DNA from: Actinoplanes lutulentus
GTDB lineage: Bacteria; Actinomycetota; Actinomycetes; Mycobacteriales; Micromonosporaceae
Length of the DNA stretch: 64,000 nt
NCBI RefSeq assembly: GCF_003259845.1
Contig: NZ_QLMJ01000011.1
Location: 237,336 to 301,335, forward strand
Direction of reading: 5' to 3'
Shown here: positions 14,952-23,988 of the stretch, in pieces
Numbering within the stretch: the first letter of the stretch is position 1
Layout: each line of letters opens with the position of its first letter
Notes under the pieces: generated by a model
What the model was told of the DNA's origin: nothing
Database searches by the model: none
The model's input: only the letters and a program-made list of their open reading frames with translations
Program-made: the position numbers and the translations under genes

Positions 14952-16064
14952 TCAGCGAACCTCCAGCTCCAACAGAGAGTAACCGTAGATGCTGTTGCGC
15001 TCGGTGCCGTACATCCGCACATACCGAGCGACGGCCGCCGACGCGTCGACGGTCACGGAGCCGCCCTTGCCGGCTTTCGTACTGTAGATCGCCGTCCACT
15101 TCTTGCCGTCGATCGAGGTCTCGATCCGGTAGCTGACACCGTAGGCGTGCTCCCATTCGAGCGTCACCTGAGACAGCTGCCACTGCTCCTTCAGGTCGAC
15201 GATGATCCACTGCGGGTCGGAGAAGCCACTCGACCAGCGACTCGTCGCGTCCCCGTCGATCGCGTTCGCCGGCAGCCACGGATCCCCCTCGACCGCCGAC
15301 GCGGTGGCGGCTCCGGCGAGCGCGAGATTGACGCCCTTCGGATTGGCTTTCCCGACGACAGCCGGGCTGGTCGCAGCGGATGCCGCGGCCACACTCGCGG
15401 AAGCGCTCGCCGCCACCCTCGGCGACGCACTGGCGGCCACGCTCGGCACGACGCTCACCGAAGCAGCAACACCCTCAGTGACCGGTGCGGCCACCTCGAC
15501 GCTACCCCCAGTCACCGCAGGAAACCCCACCTCGCTCGCGACCGGCTCGGCCACCCGCAGGGGCGCGGGCCCGCTGCCCTCTTTCTCCAGACCCCTTCGG
15601 TACGCCCAGCCGACCCCAGCCCCGGCCAGCAGCACCACCACGACGGCGAACACCACCCACCGCCCCCACCGCTTCCGAGCCCCACCGGCGACGCCCTCAT
15701 CTACCGATTTTCCAGATTTGCCGGAAAAATCGCCGGGCGGGCTGGAGGCGCCGGCCCCGCCCGGACCACCGGCCAGACCCGAAGCTCCGCCCAGACCAGA
15801 AGCCCCGGATAAGCCGGAAACCCCGGGCGTAGGAGCGGCGCTGGTTCGCGGCGCCGGGCGCTGCGGCATGCGCGTCAGGCGCAGGTTCTCCGCGCGGGAC
15901 GGCCGCCGCTCTCCTGCCGCACCACGCTCCTGCGCGGAGGCGGCATCGTCCGGCGGCCCGGGCTTGCTGGCGGTGGGCTCGAACCCGTTCACCCTTGTCG
16001 CTCCCCTGTCGCTTGTCCGGCGCGCGTTCTGCGGCCGCAGCGCCGTATCTTGGCGCATGTCCAT
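14952..16064 (-). CDS. Membrane-anchored discoidin (F5/8 type C) domain protein, 370 aa
   Basis: Residues 1-130 are Pro/Ser/Gly-rich and disordered, presumably cytoplasmic. A single membrane segment follows (WVVFAVVVVLLAGAGVGWAY, about 135-154). Then comes a long Ala/Ser/Val linker, and at about 235-370 an F5/8 type C (discoidin-like) carbohydrate-binding module: ATASAVEGDPWLPANAIDGD, RWSSGF, WIIVDLKEQWQLSQVTLEWE, then ARYVRMYG. It probably binds sugars at the cell surface without enzymatic activity. ATG 16064 or 16058 are both possible. Confidence 0.85.
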   Translation of the reverse strand: MDMRQDTALRPQNARRTSDRGATRVNGFEPTASKPGPPDDAASAQERGAAGERRPSRAENLRLTRMPQRPAPRTSAAPTPGVSGLSGASGLGGASGLAGGPGGAGASSPPGDFSGKSGKSVDEGVAGGARKRWGRWVVFAVVVVLLAGAGVGWAYRRGLEKEGSGPAPLRVAEPVASEVGFPAVTGGSVEVAAPVTEGVAASVSVVPSVAASASPRVAASASASVAAASAATSPAVVGKANPKGVNLALAGAATASAVEGDPWLPANAIDGDATSRWSSGFSDPQWIIVDLKEQWQLSQVTLEWEHAYGVSYRIETSIDGKKWTAIYSTKAGKGGSVTVDASAAVARYVRMYGTERNSIYGYSLLELEVR

Positions 16065-16249
16065 GTCCGGAAAAGCACCCCGAAGCCCCGGTGATCCACA
16101 GGAATGCGGTCCTGCTGGGCGAATACCACCCCAGTGATGCCCATCACTCTTGCGTGTCGCGATAGGAAGGATTCATGAATGAACACGGACAGGATGGACA
16201 CCAGCACACAACGCCAGCACCCAACGCCGGCGCGGCGCGTGGACGACGC

Positions 16250-17194
16250 CTACGCGGCGAGGCCCGCGCGGAACCGCTGCGGGGTCGTTCCGCGTACCCG
16301 TTTGAAGGCGACAGTGAGCGCGAACGCGTTGGCGTAACCGACCTGGCGGGCGATCGAGCTGACGGTCGCCTCGGTGTCGCGCAGCGACGCGGCGGCGAGG
16401 TCGAGGCGCCAGTGGGTCAGGTACGTCATCGGCGGCTGGCCGACCAGCGTGGTGAACCGGCGGGCGAACGCGGCCCGGGACACACCGGTGGCGGCGGCGA
16501 GGCCGGCGACCGTCCACTGCCGGGACGGCTCCTCGTGGATGGCCCGCAGCGCGTGGCCGACGCAGGGGTCGCCGTGGGCGCGGTACCAGCCGGGTGGGTC
16601 GGCGGCGGGCCGGGCGAACCAGCCGCGCAGCGCCGCGATCAGGGCGAGGTCGAGCAACCGGTCGAGGACGACCTGCTGGCCGGGCTCGTCGCGGTCCATC
16701 TCGGCGTACAGAAGGTCCATGATCGGGGATGGGACCTGGTCGCGCGGCACGTGGACGACCGGCGGCAGGGTCGCGAGCAGACGACCGGAGACGAAGCTGG
16801 AGACCTGATAGGACCCGCTGGCGATCACCGTGGCCGATCCGGAGCCGAGTCCGAGCGTGCTGGTGCCGGGCCCGAGCCGGGTGGCGGCGGTGATGTCCTC
16901 ACCATCGGCCGTGATCAGCCGGTTGCCGGGGTGAACGAAAACGGTCGGCGTGGTCGCCACCGCATCGGCGACCGTGTACGGCGCCGGCCCCTGCACGATC
17001 GCCACGTCGCCCGTCTCGATCAGGGTGGGCTCGCCCTCGTCCGGCACGATCCAGGCGTGCCCGCGCACCGGGGTGGCCAGGCCGAGCGGCGCCTCGTCGC
17101 AGATCCGCAGCGACCAGGGCGGGTCGAGCACCGAGCGGCAGAACGCGGCGGTCCGGGCGCGTACCCCGTCCAGGAGGTCTCCGAGCGGGTCCAT
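16250..17194 (-). CDS. AraC-family regulator with cupin-type sensor, 314 aa
   Basis: The N-terminal 170 residues match the AraC-associated cupin domain (SLRICDEAPLGLATPVRGHAWI; GDVAIVQGPAPYTVAD), and the C-terminal 100 are the AraC DNA-binding domain (WTVAGLAAATGVSRAAFARRFTTLVGQPPMTYL, then VSSIARQVGYANAFALTVAFKRVRGTTPQRFR). It is divergent from an NmrA-type oxidoreductase with 82 bases between the starts, so it most likely controls that gene. ATG 17194 fits the domain start. Confidence 0.9.
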   Translation of the reverse strand: MDPLGDLLDGVRARTAAFCRSVLDPPWSLRICDEAPLGLATPVRGHAWIVPDEGEPTLIETGDVAIVQGPAPYTVADAVATTPTVFVHPGNRLITADGEDITAATRLGPGTSTLGLGSGSATVIASGSYQVSSFVSGRLLATLPPVVHVPRDQVPSPIMDLLYAEMDRDEPGQQVVLDRLLDLALIAALRGWFARPAADPPGWYRAHGDPCVGHALRAIHEEPSRQWTVAGLAAATGVSRAAFARRFTTLVGQPPMTYLTHWRLDLAAASLRDTEATVSSIARQVGYANAFALTVAFKRVRGTTPQRFRAGLAA

Positions 17195-17276
17195 GGCATC
17201 GCAGCGTAGACGCTCAAACATGCGATTGAGGCGTACGAACATGGATCGTCTCACCAACGGCGATTTCACTGGAGAC

Positions 17277-18122
17277 ATGACTGACACCTACGCCATCACC
17301 GGCGTCACCGGACACGTCGGCGGCGCGACCGCCCGCGCGTTGAAAGCCGCGAACCACCTGGTCCGCGGCATCTCCCGCCGGCCACAGCCCGGCGGGACAC
17401 AAGCCGACCTCGCTGACACCGCCGCCCTCACCAAGGCCCTCGACGGCTGTGCGGGCGCGTTCCTGCTGCTGCCCACCGTGCCGCCGTTCACCGACGCGGC
17501 ACATCAGGAGCTGATCGCCTCGATGGCCGCCGCGGTGGAGGCGAGCGGCATCCCGCACGTCGTCATGCTGTCGTCCTGGGGCGCGGATCTCGCCGAGGGC
17601 ACCGGCCCGATCCGCTGGCTGCACGACCTGGAGAACCGGCTGCGCGCGACCGGCACCCGGCTCACCGCGATCCGTTCACCGCACTTCCAGGAGAAGGTCG
17701 AGACGGTCCTGGACGCGGCACGAGGCGCCGGCATCTACCCGGTCTTCGCCGACGAAGCCGACACACCGATCCCGATGATCGCGACCCGCGACATCGGCGA
17801 GGCGATCGCACAGGAGCTGACGAAGCAAACCGAAAAAGCGGACAAATCCGAAATTGTCGTCCTCGACGCCCCCGCCTACACCGAACGCCAGGTCGCCGAA
17901 GCCCTCGCCACGACCCTCGGCAAGCCGCTGAAAACGATCACCATCCCCCGCGAGGCCTGGCACGACACCCTCACCACCGGCGGCGTCCCGCCCCAGCTCG
18001 CCACCGAACTGGTCGCCCTCTACGCGGCCGACGCCGACAACAAGCTCCAGCCCCGCGGCGACCGGACGATCACCGGCACGACACCTATCGAGGAAACGCT
18101 AGAAATCGTCACCCGTGGATGA
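17277..18122 (+). CDS. NmrA/SDR-type NAD(P)-binding protein, 281 aa
   Basis: Atypical short-chain dehydrogenase of the NmrA/HSCARG group. YAITGVTGHVGGATARAL is the nucleotide-binding loop (GxxGxxG), HVVMLSSWGADL the central strand, and PHFQEKVETVL the lid region. Many members sense NAD(P)H or reduce quinones; no active-site Tyr-Lys pair is obvious. A ribosome site GGAG stands before ATG 17277. It is divergent from its probable AraC regulator. The 3' end overlaps the convergent DUF1707 gene by 24 bp. Confidence 0.87.
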   Translation: MTDTYAITGVTGHVGGATARALKAANHLVRGISRRPQPGGTQADLADTAALTKALDGCAGAFLLLPTVPPFTDAAHQELIASMAAAVEASGIPHVVMLSSWGADLAEGTGPIRWLHDLENRLRATGTRLTAIRSPHFQEKVETVLDAARGAGIYPVFADEADTPIPMIATRDIGEAIAQELTKQTEKADKSEIVVLDAPAYTERQVAEALATTLGKPLKTITIPREAWHDTLTTGGVPPQLATELVALYAADADNKLQPRGDRTITGTTPIEETLEIVTRG

Positions 18123-18596
18123 CACCGCGAAGAAGAACACGAACGCTATCTGCGCGATCAGCCCCAGGATGCCGAGCGCGATCCCCGTGACGGCCATCCC
18201 CCGGCCGTAGGCGGCACCCCGCGGCGGCGGTCGCAACCCGAGAACACCGGTGATGATCGCCGTGATCGAGAAGACCGGGCCGACCGGTACACACATCGTC
18301 GCCGGCAGCGACAGGATGCCGAGTATCAACGAGACCAGCGGCAGACCACCGACCGGCGGGGCGGGAGGCGGCGGCCGCGGCGGCGCGACCGGCACCACCG
18401 GGTACCTGCCGACCGGTGCCGGCAGGTCCCACACCACCTCGGAGAGCTCGCCCCAGGTCCGGCACGCGTACGCCTGCCGGGCCCGCTCGCTGAACTCCTC
18501 GATGGACAGACGGCCCTCGGCGGTCGCCTGGTTCAGCCGGGCCACGATCGCCTCACGGTCGGCGTCGGAAACCCGCATGTGGGGTTCGCGGTACAT
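18099..18596 (-). CDS. DUF1707 / DUF4190 small membrane protein, 165 aa
   Basis: MRVSDADREAIVARLNQATAEGRLSIEEFSERA is the DUF1707 motif, followed by a Pro-rich linker and two hydrophobic hairpin segments (LVSLILGILSLPATMCVPVGPVFS and GMAVTGIALGILGLIAQIAFVFFF) typical of DUF4190. It is common in actinobacteria and its function is unknown. Start ATG 18596 is used, though family members usually begin at the MRVSDADRE Met (18578). Confidence 0.88.
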   Translation of the reverse strand: MYREPHMRVSDADREAIVARLNQATAEGRLSIEEFSERARQAYACRTWGELSEVVWDLPAPVGRYPVVPVAPPRPPPPAPPVGGLPLVSLILGILSLPATMCVPVGPVFSITAIITGVLGLRPPPRGAAYGRGMAVTGIALGILGLIAQIAFVFFFAVSSTGDDF

Positions 18597-18605
18597 GCCC
18601 GGAGA

Positions 18606-19016
18606 CTATCCAGGCCGGTCAAGAAGCGCGAGCGTACGCTCGTCAGGTCCCTCGTAGAACAGATCTATCACCTGATGGAAAACGGTCGGGTGGTCCGCCG
18701 ACCGGGAGAACAGCGTCATCGACGACCGCAGCTTCAGGTCGTCGGGGAAGCCGAAGATCTGGTTGGCGCTCTTGTCCGGGTGGGCCAGCAGCGCCGACGA
18801 GCACGACACCAGGCGCGGGCCGAGCAGCGGATGCGCCATGAATTCACGCGCCTCGGCGAGGTCGCGGATCGCGTACTGCTGGGCGGTCGGGCTGGAGCCG
18901 AGGCCGGCGAGCTGCGGGAAGATGAACCACATCCAGTGGCTCCGCTTCTTCCCGTCGACGATCTCCGCGAGGGCACGGTCGTAGACACCCTCTTGCGCCC
19001 GCACGAATCGCTCCAT
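18606..19016 (-). CDS. DUF1810 family protein, 136 aa
   Basis: Strong match to DUF1810 by motifs: RFVRAQEGVYDRALAEI, KRSHWMWFIFPQLAGLG, AREFMAHPLLGPRL and IFGFPDDLKLRSSMTLFS. The family is widespread, soluble and of unknown function. ATG 19016 is used because upstream residues are not part of the family. It lies 9 bases upstream of the DUF1707 gene on the same strand, so the two may be one unit. Confidence 0.92.
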   Translation of the reverse strand: MERFVRAQEGVYDRALAEIVDGKKRSHWMWFIFPQLAGLGSSPTAQQYAIRDLAEAREFMAHPLLGPRLVSCSSALLAHPDKSANQIFGFPDDLKLRSSMTLFSRSADHPTVFHQVIDLFYEGPDERTLALLDRPG

Positions 19017-19058
19017 GACCCGACAATTCCCGGCCGGGGCATTCACAAACGGATCAGC

Positions 19059-20006
19059 TCACAGCCGGCCGATCCGCAGCCCGGACAACCCCGGCACGCT
19101 GCGCCGGGCCACGCCGAGCCCGCTCACCCCCTCGACCGTCACCTCGACGATGTCGGCGTCGGCCAGCACCAGGGTCTCGCCGCCGGGTGGCATCCGCAGG
19201 ATCAGCTCGCCGTTGTCGCGTACCTCTCCCCCGGCGGCGGTCAGTCCGGCGGCGCCGCTGGTCAGGTACGGGTCGAGGTGGGGGTGCGGAGTGGCGACGA
19301 GCCTCTGTCCGCGTACCGAAAGAACCCAGGGGAGACTGAAGGCACTGGCCTGACCCGTGAGATGGGCGAGCGCGCAGCGCCGCCCCGCCGTGTCCGCGAA
19401 GGTGGCCACCGGTCCGAGACGGCCGCGACCGAAAACGCCCTGATTCGCGGGCGTGAAGACGCGGCCGTCGTAATCGCCGACCGCGTAGGAACCGTCGACG
19501 AGCAGCACCCACGCGCCGTCGAGCGGGAAAAGCCGCGGGCAGCGCGCGCCTTGCCACGCGACCAGATCGGAGACGAAAGACCAGGTCAGCTGATCGGTCG
19601 ATCGATATTGCACGATGCGGTCGGTGCCGGCGAGCAGCATCCGCCACGCGTCGCCGTCGTGCCACACGTAAGGGTCGCGCAGGTCCGGATCAACGGCGAG
19701 GACCTGGTCGGTGGTCCAGCCAGGCGAGCCGGTCGCGGCCGTCGCCCGCACGATCACCCCAGGGGTACGCGTGACGAAGAACGCCGGCCCGTCCACGACC
19801 GATCCACAGCCGATGTCACCGAGCGTGCCGGGCGACGGCTGCTCCCACCAGATCACCAGGTCGTCGGAGCTGGCCTGCCCGAGACCGCCGGGCTGCGTCT
19901 CGTAGAACACCTGGTACCGCCCGCCGGAGCGCAGCACGCCGTAGATCTCGCCGACCTCGCTGTCACGCGGGGTGAAGTGCAGCCGGGGTGCGGGCACGGG
20001 TTCCAT
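19059..20006 (-). CDS. GH32-like five-bladed propeller protein, 315 aa
   Basis: The repeated strand pattern and two landmarks resemble GH32 (invertase/fructanase): the opening LHFTPRD, and LRDPYVWHDG matching the RDP motif. Two catalytic landmarks differ. The usual nucleophile motif (W)MNDPNG is absent after LHFTPRD, and the usual E-C-P acid/base site reads ARCPRLF. It is therefore either a catalytically dead propeller, a sugar-binding relative, or a distant family. No signal peptide is present. ATG 20006 or GTG 20021 may be the start. Confidence 0.6.
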   Translation of the reverse strand: MEPVPAPRLHFTPRDSEVGEIYGVLRSGGRYQVFYETQPGGLGQASSDDLVIWWEQPSPGTLGDIGCGSVVDGPAFFVTRTPGVIVRATAATGSPGWTTDQVLAVDPDLRDPYVWHDGDAWRMLLAGTDRIVQYRSTDQLTWSFVSDLVAWQGARCPRLFPLDGAWVLLVDGSYAVGDYDGRVFTPANQGVFGRGRLGPVATFADTAGRRCALAHLTGQASAFSLPWVLSVRGQRLVATPHPHLDPYLTSGAAGLTAAGGEVRDNGELILRMPPGGETLVLADADIVEVTVEGVSGLGVARRSVPGLSGLRIGRL

Positions 20007-20051
20007 GTCTATGCCTAGCACCGGTCGTCCGGTTTTCCGGCCGGCGCCAGG

Positions 20052-20873
20052 TCACTTTCGCAGCAGTTGCGGGAAACCGATCGGCGGGTGGCCGGTCAGG
20101 TCGGCGATGTGCGTGGTCACGGTGGCCAGTTCACCGGCGGCGATGGCCAGGTACGTGGAGACCCAGGCGTCGAGCTGCCAGCGCGGCGCGTCGTAGACCG
20201 CGCGGGACTCGTACGCCTCCTCGACGGTCTCGTCGTGGTACCGCGCTCCGAGGATCTCGGCGATCTCGGCGAGGCTGAGCGCTTCCGGCCCGGTCAGCTC
20301 GTAGGCCTTCCCGGCGTGCGCGGCCGGGTCACCGAGCACGGCCACGGCCGCGTCGGCGATGTCGTCCTGCGCCACGGCGGCCACCCGCCCGTCACCGGCC
20401 GGCCCGCGGATCACCCCGTCGGCGCCGGCCAGATGCGGCAGGAAGTCGGCGTACAGATTGTCGCGCAGGAACGTCGCGCTCAGCCCGCGCTCGCGAATGC
20501 GCTGCTCGGTGGCCCAATGATCCCGGGCAAGGGTGAAGGTGGCGTCCGGCGCCGCGCCCGCGAACGAGATGTAGACCAGATGCTCGACACCGGCCTCGGC
20601 GGCCGCGTCGACGAACGTGTGATGCTGCGCCACCCGGTCCGGCGCCTCCGACGCCGACACCATCAGCGCCGTCCGCACCCCGTCGAGGGCCTTGCGCACG
20701 GCCGGCCCGTCGTCATAGGGCGCGACCGCCGCCTCAGCGCCGGGCAGTTGCGGCGCGCGCGCCGCGTCTCGCACGAGCAACTTCAGGGGTACGCCCAGCG
20801 CGGTCAGTTTCAGGGCGATGCGTCCACCCAGCTGACCGGTCGACCCGGTGACGGCGATTGTTTCACGACTCAT
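20052..20873 (-). CDS. NmrA-family NAD(P)H-binding oxidoreductase, 273 aa
   Basis: IAVTGSTGQLGGRIALKL is the Rossmann loop; LVYISFAGAAPDATFTLARDHWATEQ and FLRDNLYADFLP fit the quinone-oxidoreductase QOR2-like branch of the NmrA family, which reduces quinones with NADPH. There is no signal peptide. The ATG at 20873 is well placed. It is the second NmrA-type gene in this part of the window; the two are not close copies. A strong hairpin lies just upstream of its start. Confidence 0.88.
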   Translation of the reverse strand: MSRETIAVTGSTGQLGGRIALKLTALGVPLKLLVRDAARAPQLPGAEAAVAPYDDGPAVRKALDGVRTALMVSASEAPDRVAQHHTFVDAAAEAGVEHLVYISFAGAAPDATFTLARDHWATEQRIRERGLSATFLRDNLYADFLPHLAGADGVIRGPAGDGRVAAVAQDDIADAAVAVLGDPAAHAGKAYELTGPEALSLAEIAEILGARYHDETVEEAYESRAVYDAPRWQLDAWVSTYLAIAAGELATVTTHIADLTGHPPIGFPQLLRK

Positions 20874-20880
20874 GGGTCCA

Positions 20881-20917
20881 TCCTGCCGGGGCGCAAGGGT
20901 GGTGCGCCCCGGCAGGA
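20881..20917 (-). terminator. Terminator hairpin after the M36 peptidase gene
   Basis: TCCTGCCGGGGCGCA (20881-20895) and TGCGCCCCGGCAGGA (20903-20917) are perfectly complementary over 15 bp, with a 7-nt loop. It starts seven bases after the stop of the peptidase gene on the minus strand, in the gap before the next gene on that strand. Confidence 0.8.
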
Positions 20918-20924
20918 GGAACTT

Positions 20925-23849
20925 CTATCGCGCGTACGCCTGGAACTCGGCGATGCGCACGTTCTGCGCCTGCGGGCTGGCCGTCGCGCAGTCCGTGTTG
21001 GCCCGCGGGTCGGCGTCCTGCTCACCGGCGTACGCCGGCGCGCCCGTGCACTGGTTGGTGACGACCTCGACCCGCAGGTGGGTGGCGGTCGTGTCCGGGA
21101 TGTCGAAGTCCCGGACGATCAGCTCCGGAGCCCGCGGCCGGGGCTGCCCGGACGGGAACGCGTCCCGCTTGCTGACGTACACCCTGCGGTAGTCGGTCAC
21201 CTCGACGCAGTCGTTCGTGGCCGACGCCGTGCAGGCGAGGACCGTGAACTGCCGCAGCGCGGAGAACCGGCTCTGGCCGAGCGGGTCCGCATTGCCGGCG
21301 ATGGCCGGGCGCAGCATCGCGCTGACCTGTACCCGCTTGATCCGCTGCCGGTCACCGGCCAGGTCGACGGAGACGCCCTTGCCGGCGATCGGGCTGGCCA
21401 GCGAGGCCCAGTTCGTCGCCTCGTCGTCGTCGATCAGCGCGGCCACGTTCACACCGTCGCCGGTCGCCGTGGCACCGCTCGTGCCGGACGCCAGGTTGGT
21501 GGGCAGTTTCACGGTCAGGGTCCGGTCGCGGCCGGCCTTGAACTCGGTGGCCTTGACCTTCGCCGCGCCGTGCCCGGGCGCCTGAGCGATGAACGTGTAC
21601 TTCCCGGCGACCAGGTCGACCGTGTCCGGCAGGGTGGTGGCCGGGTCGGTGTCGGCGACCGCGACCGCGCGGGCCTGGTAGTCACCGACGAACAGCTTCG
21701 CTCCGGGAACGACCTGACCCTTCTCGTCCAGCGGCCGGAAGGTCACCGTCGACTCGTTCGCGTACGGCGAGCTGAAGCTCGGCCGCGGGTCGACGTCGCC
21801 GGCGCCGTTGCTGAGCGCCGTCTCGCCGAGTCCACGCTTCGCGAACGCGTTCCAGATGATGTCCTGATTCTTGCCACCGAACCGGATCCGGTCGGCGGCG
21901 ATCAGCGCGTCACGGGCGTCGACCTGGCTGTTGGCACTGTTCGCCAGCAGCAGGAAGGAGTCGAACACCAGCTGGATCCAGCGGCGGTTGCCGGGGCACT
22001 TGGTGACCGCGACCTTGCCGTTGGCGCAGGCCTTCTGCAGGGCCGCACTGCCGGTGCCGTACCGCTTCATGAAGGCGGCCCGGACGTCGAAGTTGGACAC
22101 GCTCCAGACCTCGCCGGAGGCGTGCACCTGCAGGCCGACGAAGTCGTAGTCGACGTGGCTGTAGTTGAGCGGGCTGCGGCTCATGTTGAAGTTGCGGATG
22201 CCCGCCCCGCCGTCACCGGTCACGTACTCGCCGACGGTGTACGCGCTGCTGCCCTTCGGTATGTAGCCGTGCTCGTACAGGTACTCGATCGCGAGCAGGT
22301 CGGACCAGCTCTCGCTCATGCCCTGCGGCGAGCTCAGGCCCGCGGCCGGCCCGGCGATCATGCGGTTCGTGATGGCGTGCGTGTACTCGTGCGCGATCAC
22401 CGACATGTCGTAGTCGCCGTCGACGCAGGAGCCGTAGAACGCGCCGGCGATCGGCTGCCACAGGTACATGTTCGTGATCGGCGCCTGGCCGTCCGGCGGC
22501 GTGATCTGGTTGGCGTTGTTGCGGGCCGCGAAGTCCGGCGGGCCGCCGCTGATGCCACCGGCCTGCGCGTTGCCCTGCTCGTAGTCGTTGCCCAGCCCGG
22601 CGCCGGAGGCGTTCTCGGCCTGCATGTTCCAGGTCTCCTCGGTGAACCCGAGGTGGTACGACCAGTCGTGCATCCGGTTGTGCTGGGCGAACAGGTTGGC
22701 CCGGGCCGCGTCGATGTCGTTGCGGGCGGCCGACTCGAACGTGGTCGGCGCGCACTGCTCCTCGTACCACTGGTTGGTCCAGGGGTACTGGTACTCGCGG
22801 GTGGGGCTCGGGGTGGCGGTCTCGGTGCCGACCGTGAACGGGTCGTTGGAGTTCCAGTTGTGCACCGCGATCGCGTTGTTGCCCCGGGTCGTGAACGTCG
22901 GCAGGTCGGTGGCCGGGTCGACGTCCCATGCCTGCGGGGACGCCGGCGTGCCGACCGATTCGTCACAGCGACGCGACGGCAGGAAGCACCAGGTCTTGCG
23001 GGTGTCCGCCGACGAGTTGCTGACCGGCGGCGAGTTCGGGAAGACGTCCCACTCGGGGTTGTCGCTGTCCGAGTCGACGATGCTCTCGCTGACCAGCACG
23101 GCGCCGTCCCGGGCGTCGACCCAGGTGGTGTACGCGACCGGGTCCGCCCCGGTCATGTCCTGTCCGAGCGTCACCTGGTAGGCGGCGCGCGCACCCTGCT
23201 GCGGGGTGGGAACCGCGACCAGTTCGGTGCCGAGCACCGTGGGCGCGGTGAGACCGGCGTCGGTGGCGGCGATCCGCTCGGCGTCGGCCTTGCTGAGGGT
23301 GGCGGGCGCGGGCGCGGCCGCGTCGCGGGCCAGGGAGGAGCTCACACTCCACACCTCGCCGGCGCGCAGGCCGACCGAGAGCAGGCCGTCGCGGCCCGCG
23401 GGCAGGTCGCCGAAGCGCTGCCGGAGGATGACGACGGCACCCTCGCCGAGTTTCTGCTCGGTGAGCACTTCCAGAGCATCGGCGCCGCTCGCGGTGAGGC
23501 CGAGCACGTCGAGGTTCGACGCGACGTACGCCTTCGCGGCGGCCACCGGTTCGGCCGGGAGCCCGGAGGCCAGGGGCTGGTCGACCGCCGTGAGCGCGGC
23601 GGGAGTGCCGAGAGTGTTCCAGCGGGTCAGGGCGCCCGTCTCGGCGGCGCCCCTGCGCTGTGCCGAGGTCGGCGCGAGCGAGCCGCGCCGGTTGTCCGTT
23701 GTCCTCTCGTGGTCATGGTCGTCATGAGCCCGCTCGGCCCGGGCCGGAGCGGCGGGCGCGGCGCTGCTCCCGGTCCCCGGAACGAGAATGAGCGCGGCCG
23801 CGACGAACGCTGTGGTGGATGCCGCCGACGCACGGGATGCTGTGCGCAC
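20925..23849 (-). CDS. Secreted M36 (fungalysin-type) metallopeptidase, 974 aa
   Basis: A zinc endopeptidase secreted as a proenzyme. The order is signal peptide (about 1-35), propeptide with FTP-type region (VAAAKAYVASNLDVLGL), PepSY-like region, then the M36 catalytic domain with HEYTH at residues 487-491 and the third ligand Glu near 513 in GMSESWSD. The C-terminal 150 residues include a discoidin-like module (DDEATNWASL, VSVDLAG, then CVEVTDYRRVYVS). GTG 23849 has AGGAGG six bases upstream. Before it is TTGATCAA (23941-23948), a small palindrome. Confidence 0.94.
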   Translation of the reverse strand: MRTASRASAASTTAFVAAALILVPGTGSSAAPAAPARAERAHDDHDHERTTDNRRGSLAPTSAQRRGAAETGALTRWNTLGTPAALTAVDQPLASGLPAEPVAAAKAYVASNLDVLGLTASGADALEVLTEQKLGEGAVVILRQRFGDLPAGRDGLLSVGLRAGEVWSVSSSLARDAAAPAPATLSKADAERIAATDAGLTAPTVLGTELVAVPTPQQGARAAYQVTLGQDMTGADPVAYTTWVDARDGAVLVSESIVDSDSDNPEWDVFPNSPPVSNSSADTRKTWCFLPSRRCDESVGTPASPQAWDVDPATDLPTFTTRGNNAIAVHNWNSNDPFTVGTETATPSPTREYQYPWTNQWYEEQCAPTTFESAARNDIDAARANLFAQHNRMHDWSYHLGFTEETWNMQAENASGAGLGNDYEQGNAQAGGISGGPPDFAARNNANQITPPDGQAPITNMYLWQPIAGAFYGSCVDGDYDMSVIAHEYTHAITNRMIAGPAAGLSSPQGMSESWSDLLAIEYLYEHGYIPKGSSAYTVGEYVTGDGGAGIRNFNMSRSPLNYSHVDYDFVGLQVHASGEVWSVSNFDVRAAFMKRYGTGSAALQKACANGKVAVTKCPGNRRWIQLVFDSFLLLANSANSQVDARDALIAADRIRFGGKNQDIIWNAFAKRGLGETALSNGAGDVDPRPSFSSPYANESTVTFRPLDEKGQVVPGAKLFVGDYQARAVAVADTDPATTLPDTVDLVAGKYTFIAQAPGHGAAKVKATEFKAGRDRTLTVKLPTNLASGTSGATATGDGVNVAALIDDDEATNWASLASPIAGKGVSVDLAGDRQRIKRVQVSAMLRPAIAGNADPLGQSRFSALRQFTVLACTASATNDCVEVTDYRRVYVSKRDAFPSGQPRPRAPELIVRDFDIPDTTATHLRVEVVTNQCTGAPAYAGEQDADPRANTDCATASPQAQNVRIAEFQAYAR

Positions 23850-23988
23850 GGTACCTCCTCTGTGGACGGCGTTTACCGATCCACTGCATCCGATCAGTCG
23901 AACGGCCCCGGCGACATGGGCCGAACATCCACAATCGATGTTGATCAATTGCGATGCCCGTCGATGTCACCGGGGCCGTCCGGCGGCC

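Noticed and set aside
16065..16249. A possible gene or riboswitch between the discoidin and AraC genes
   Set aside because: Only 185 bases with a minor 6-bp dyad (AGTGAT 16133, ATCACT 16143); no conserved riboswitch core can be seen.
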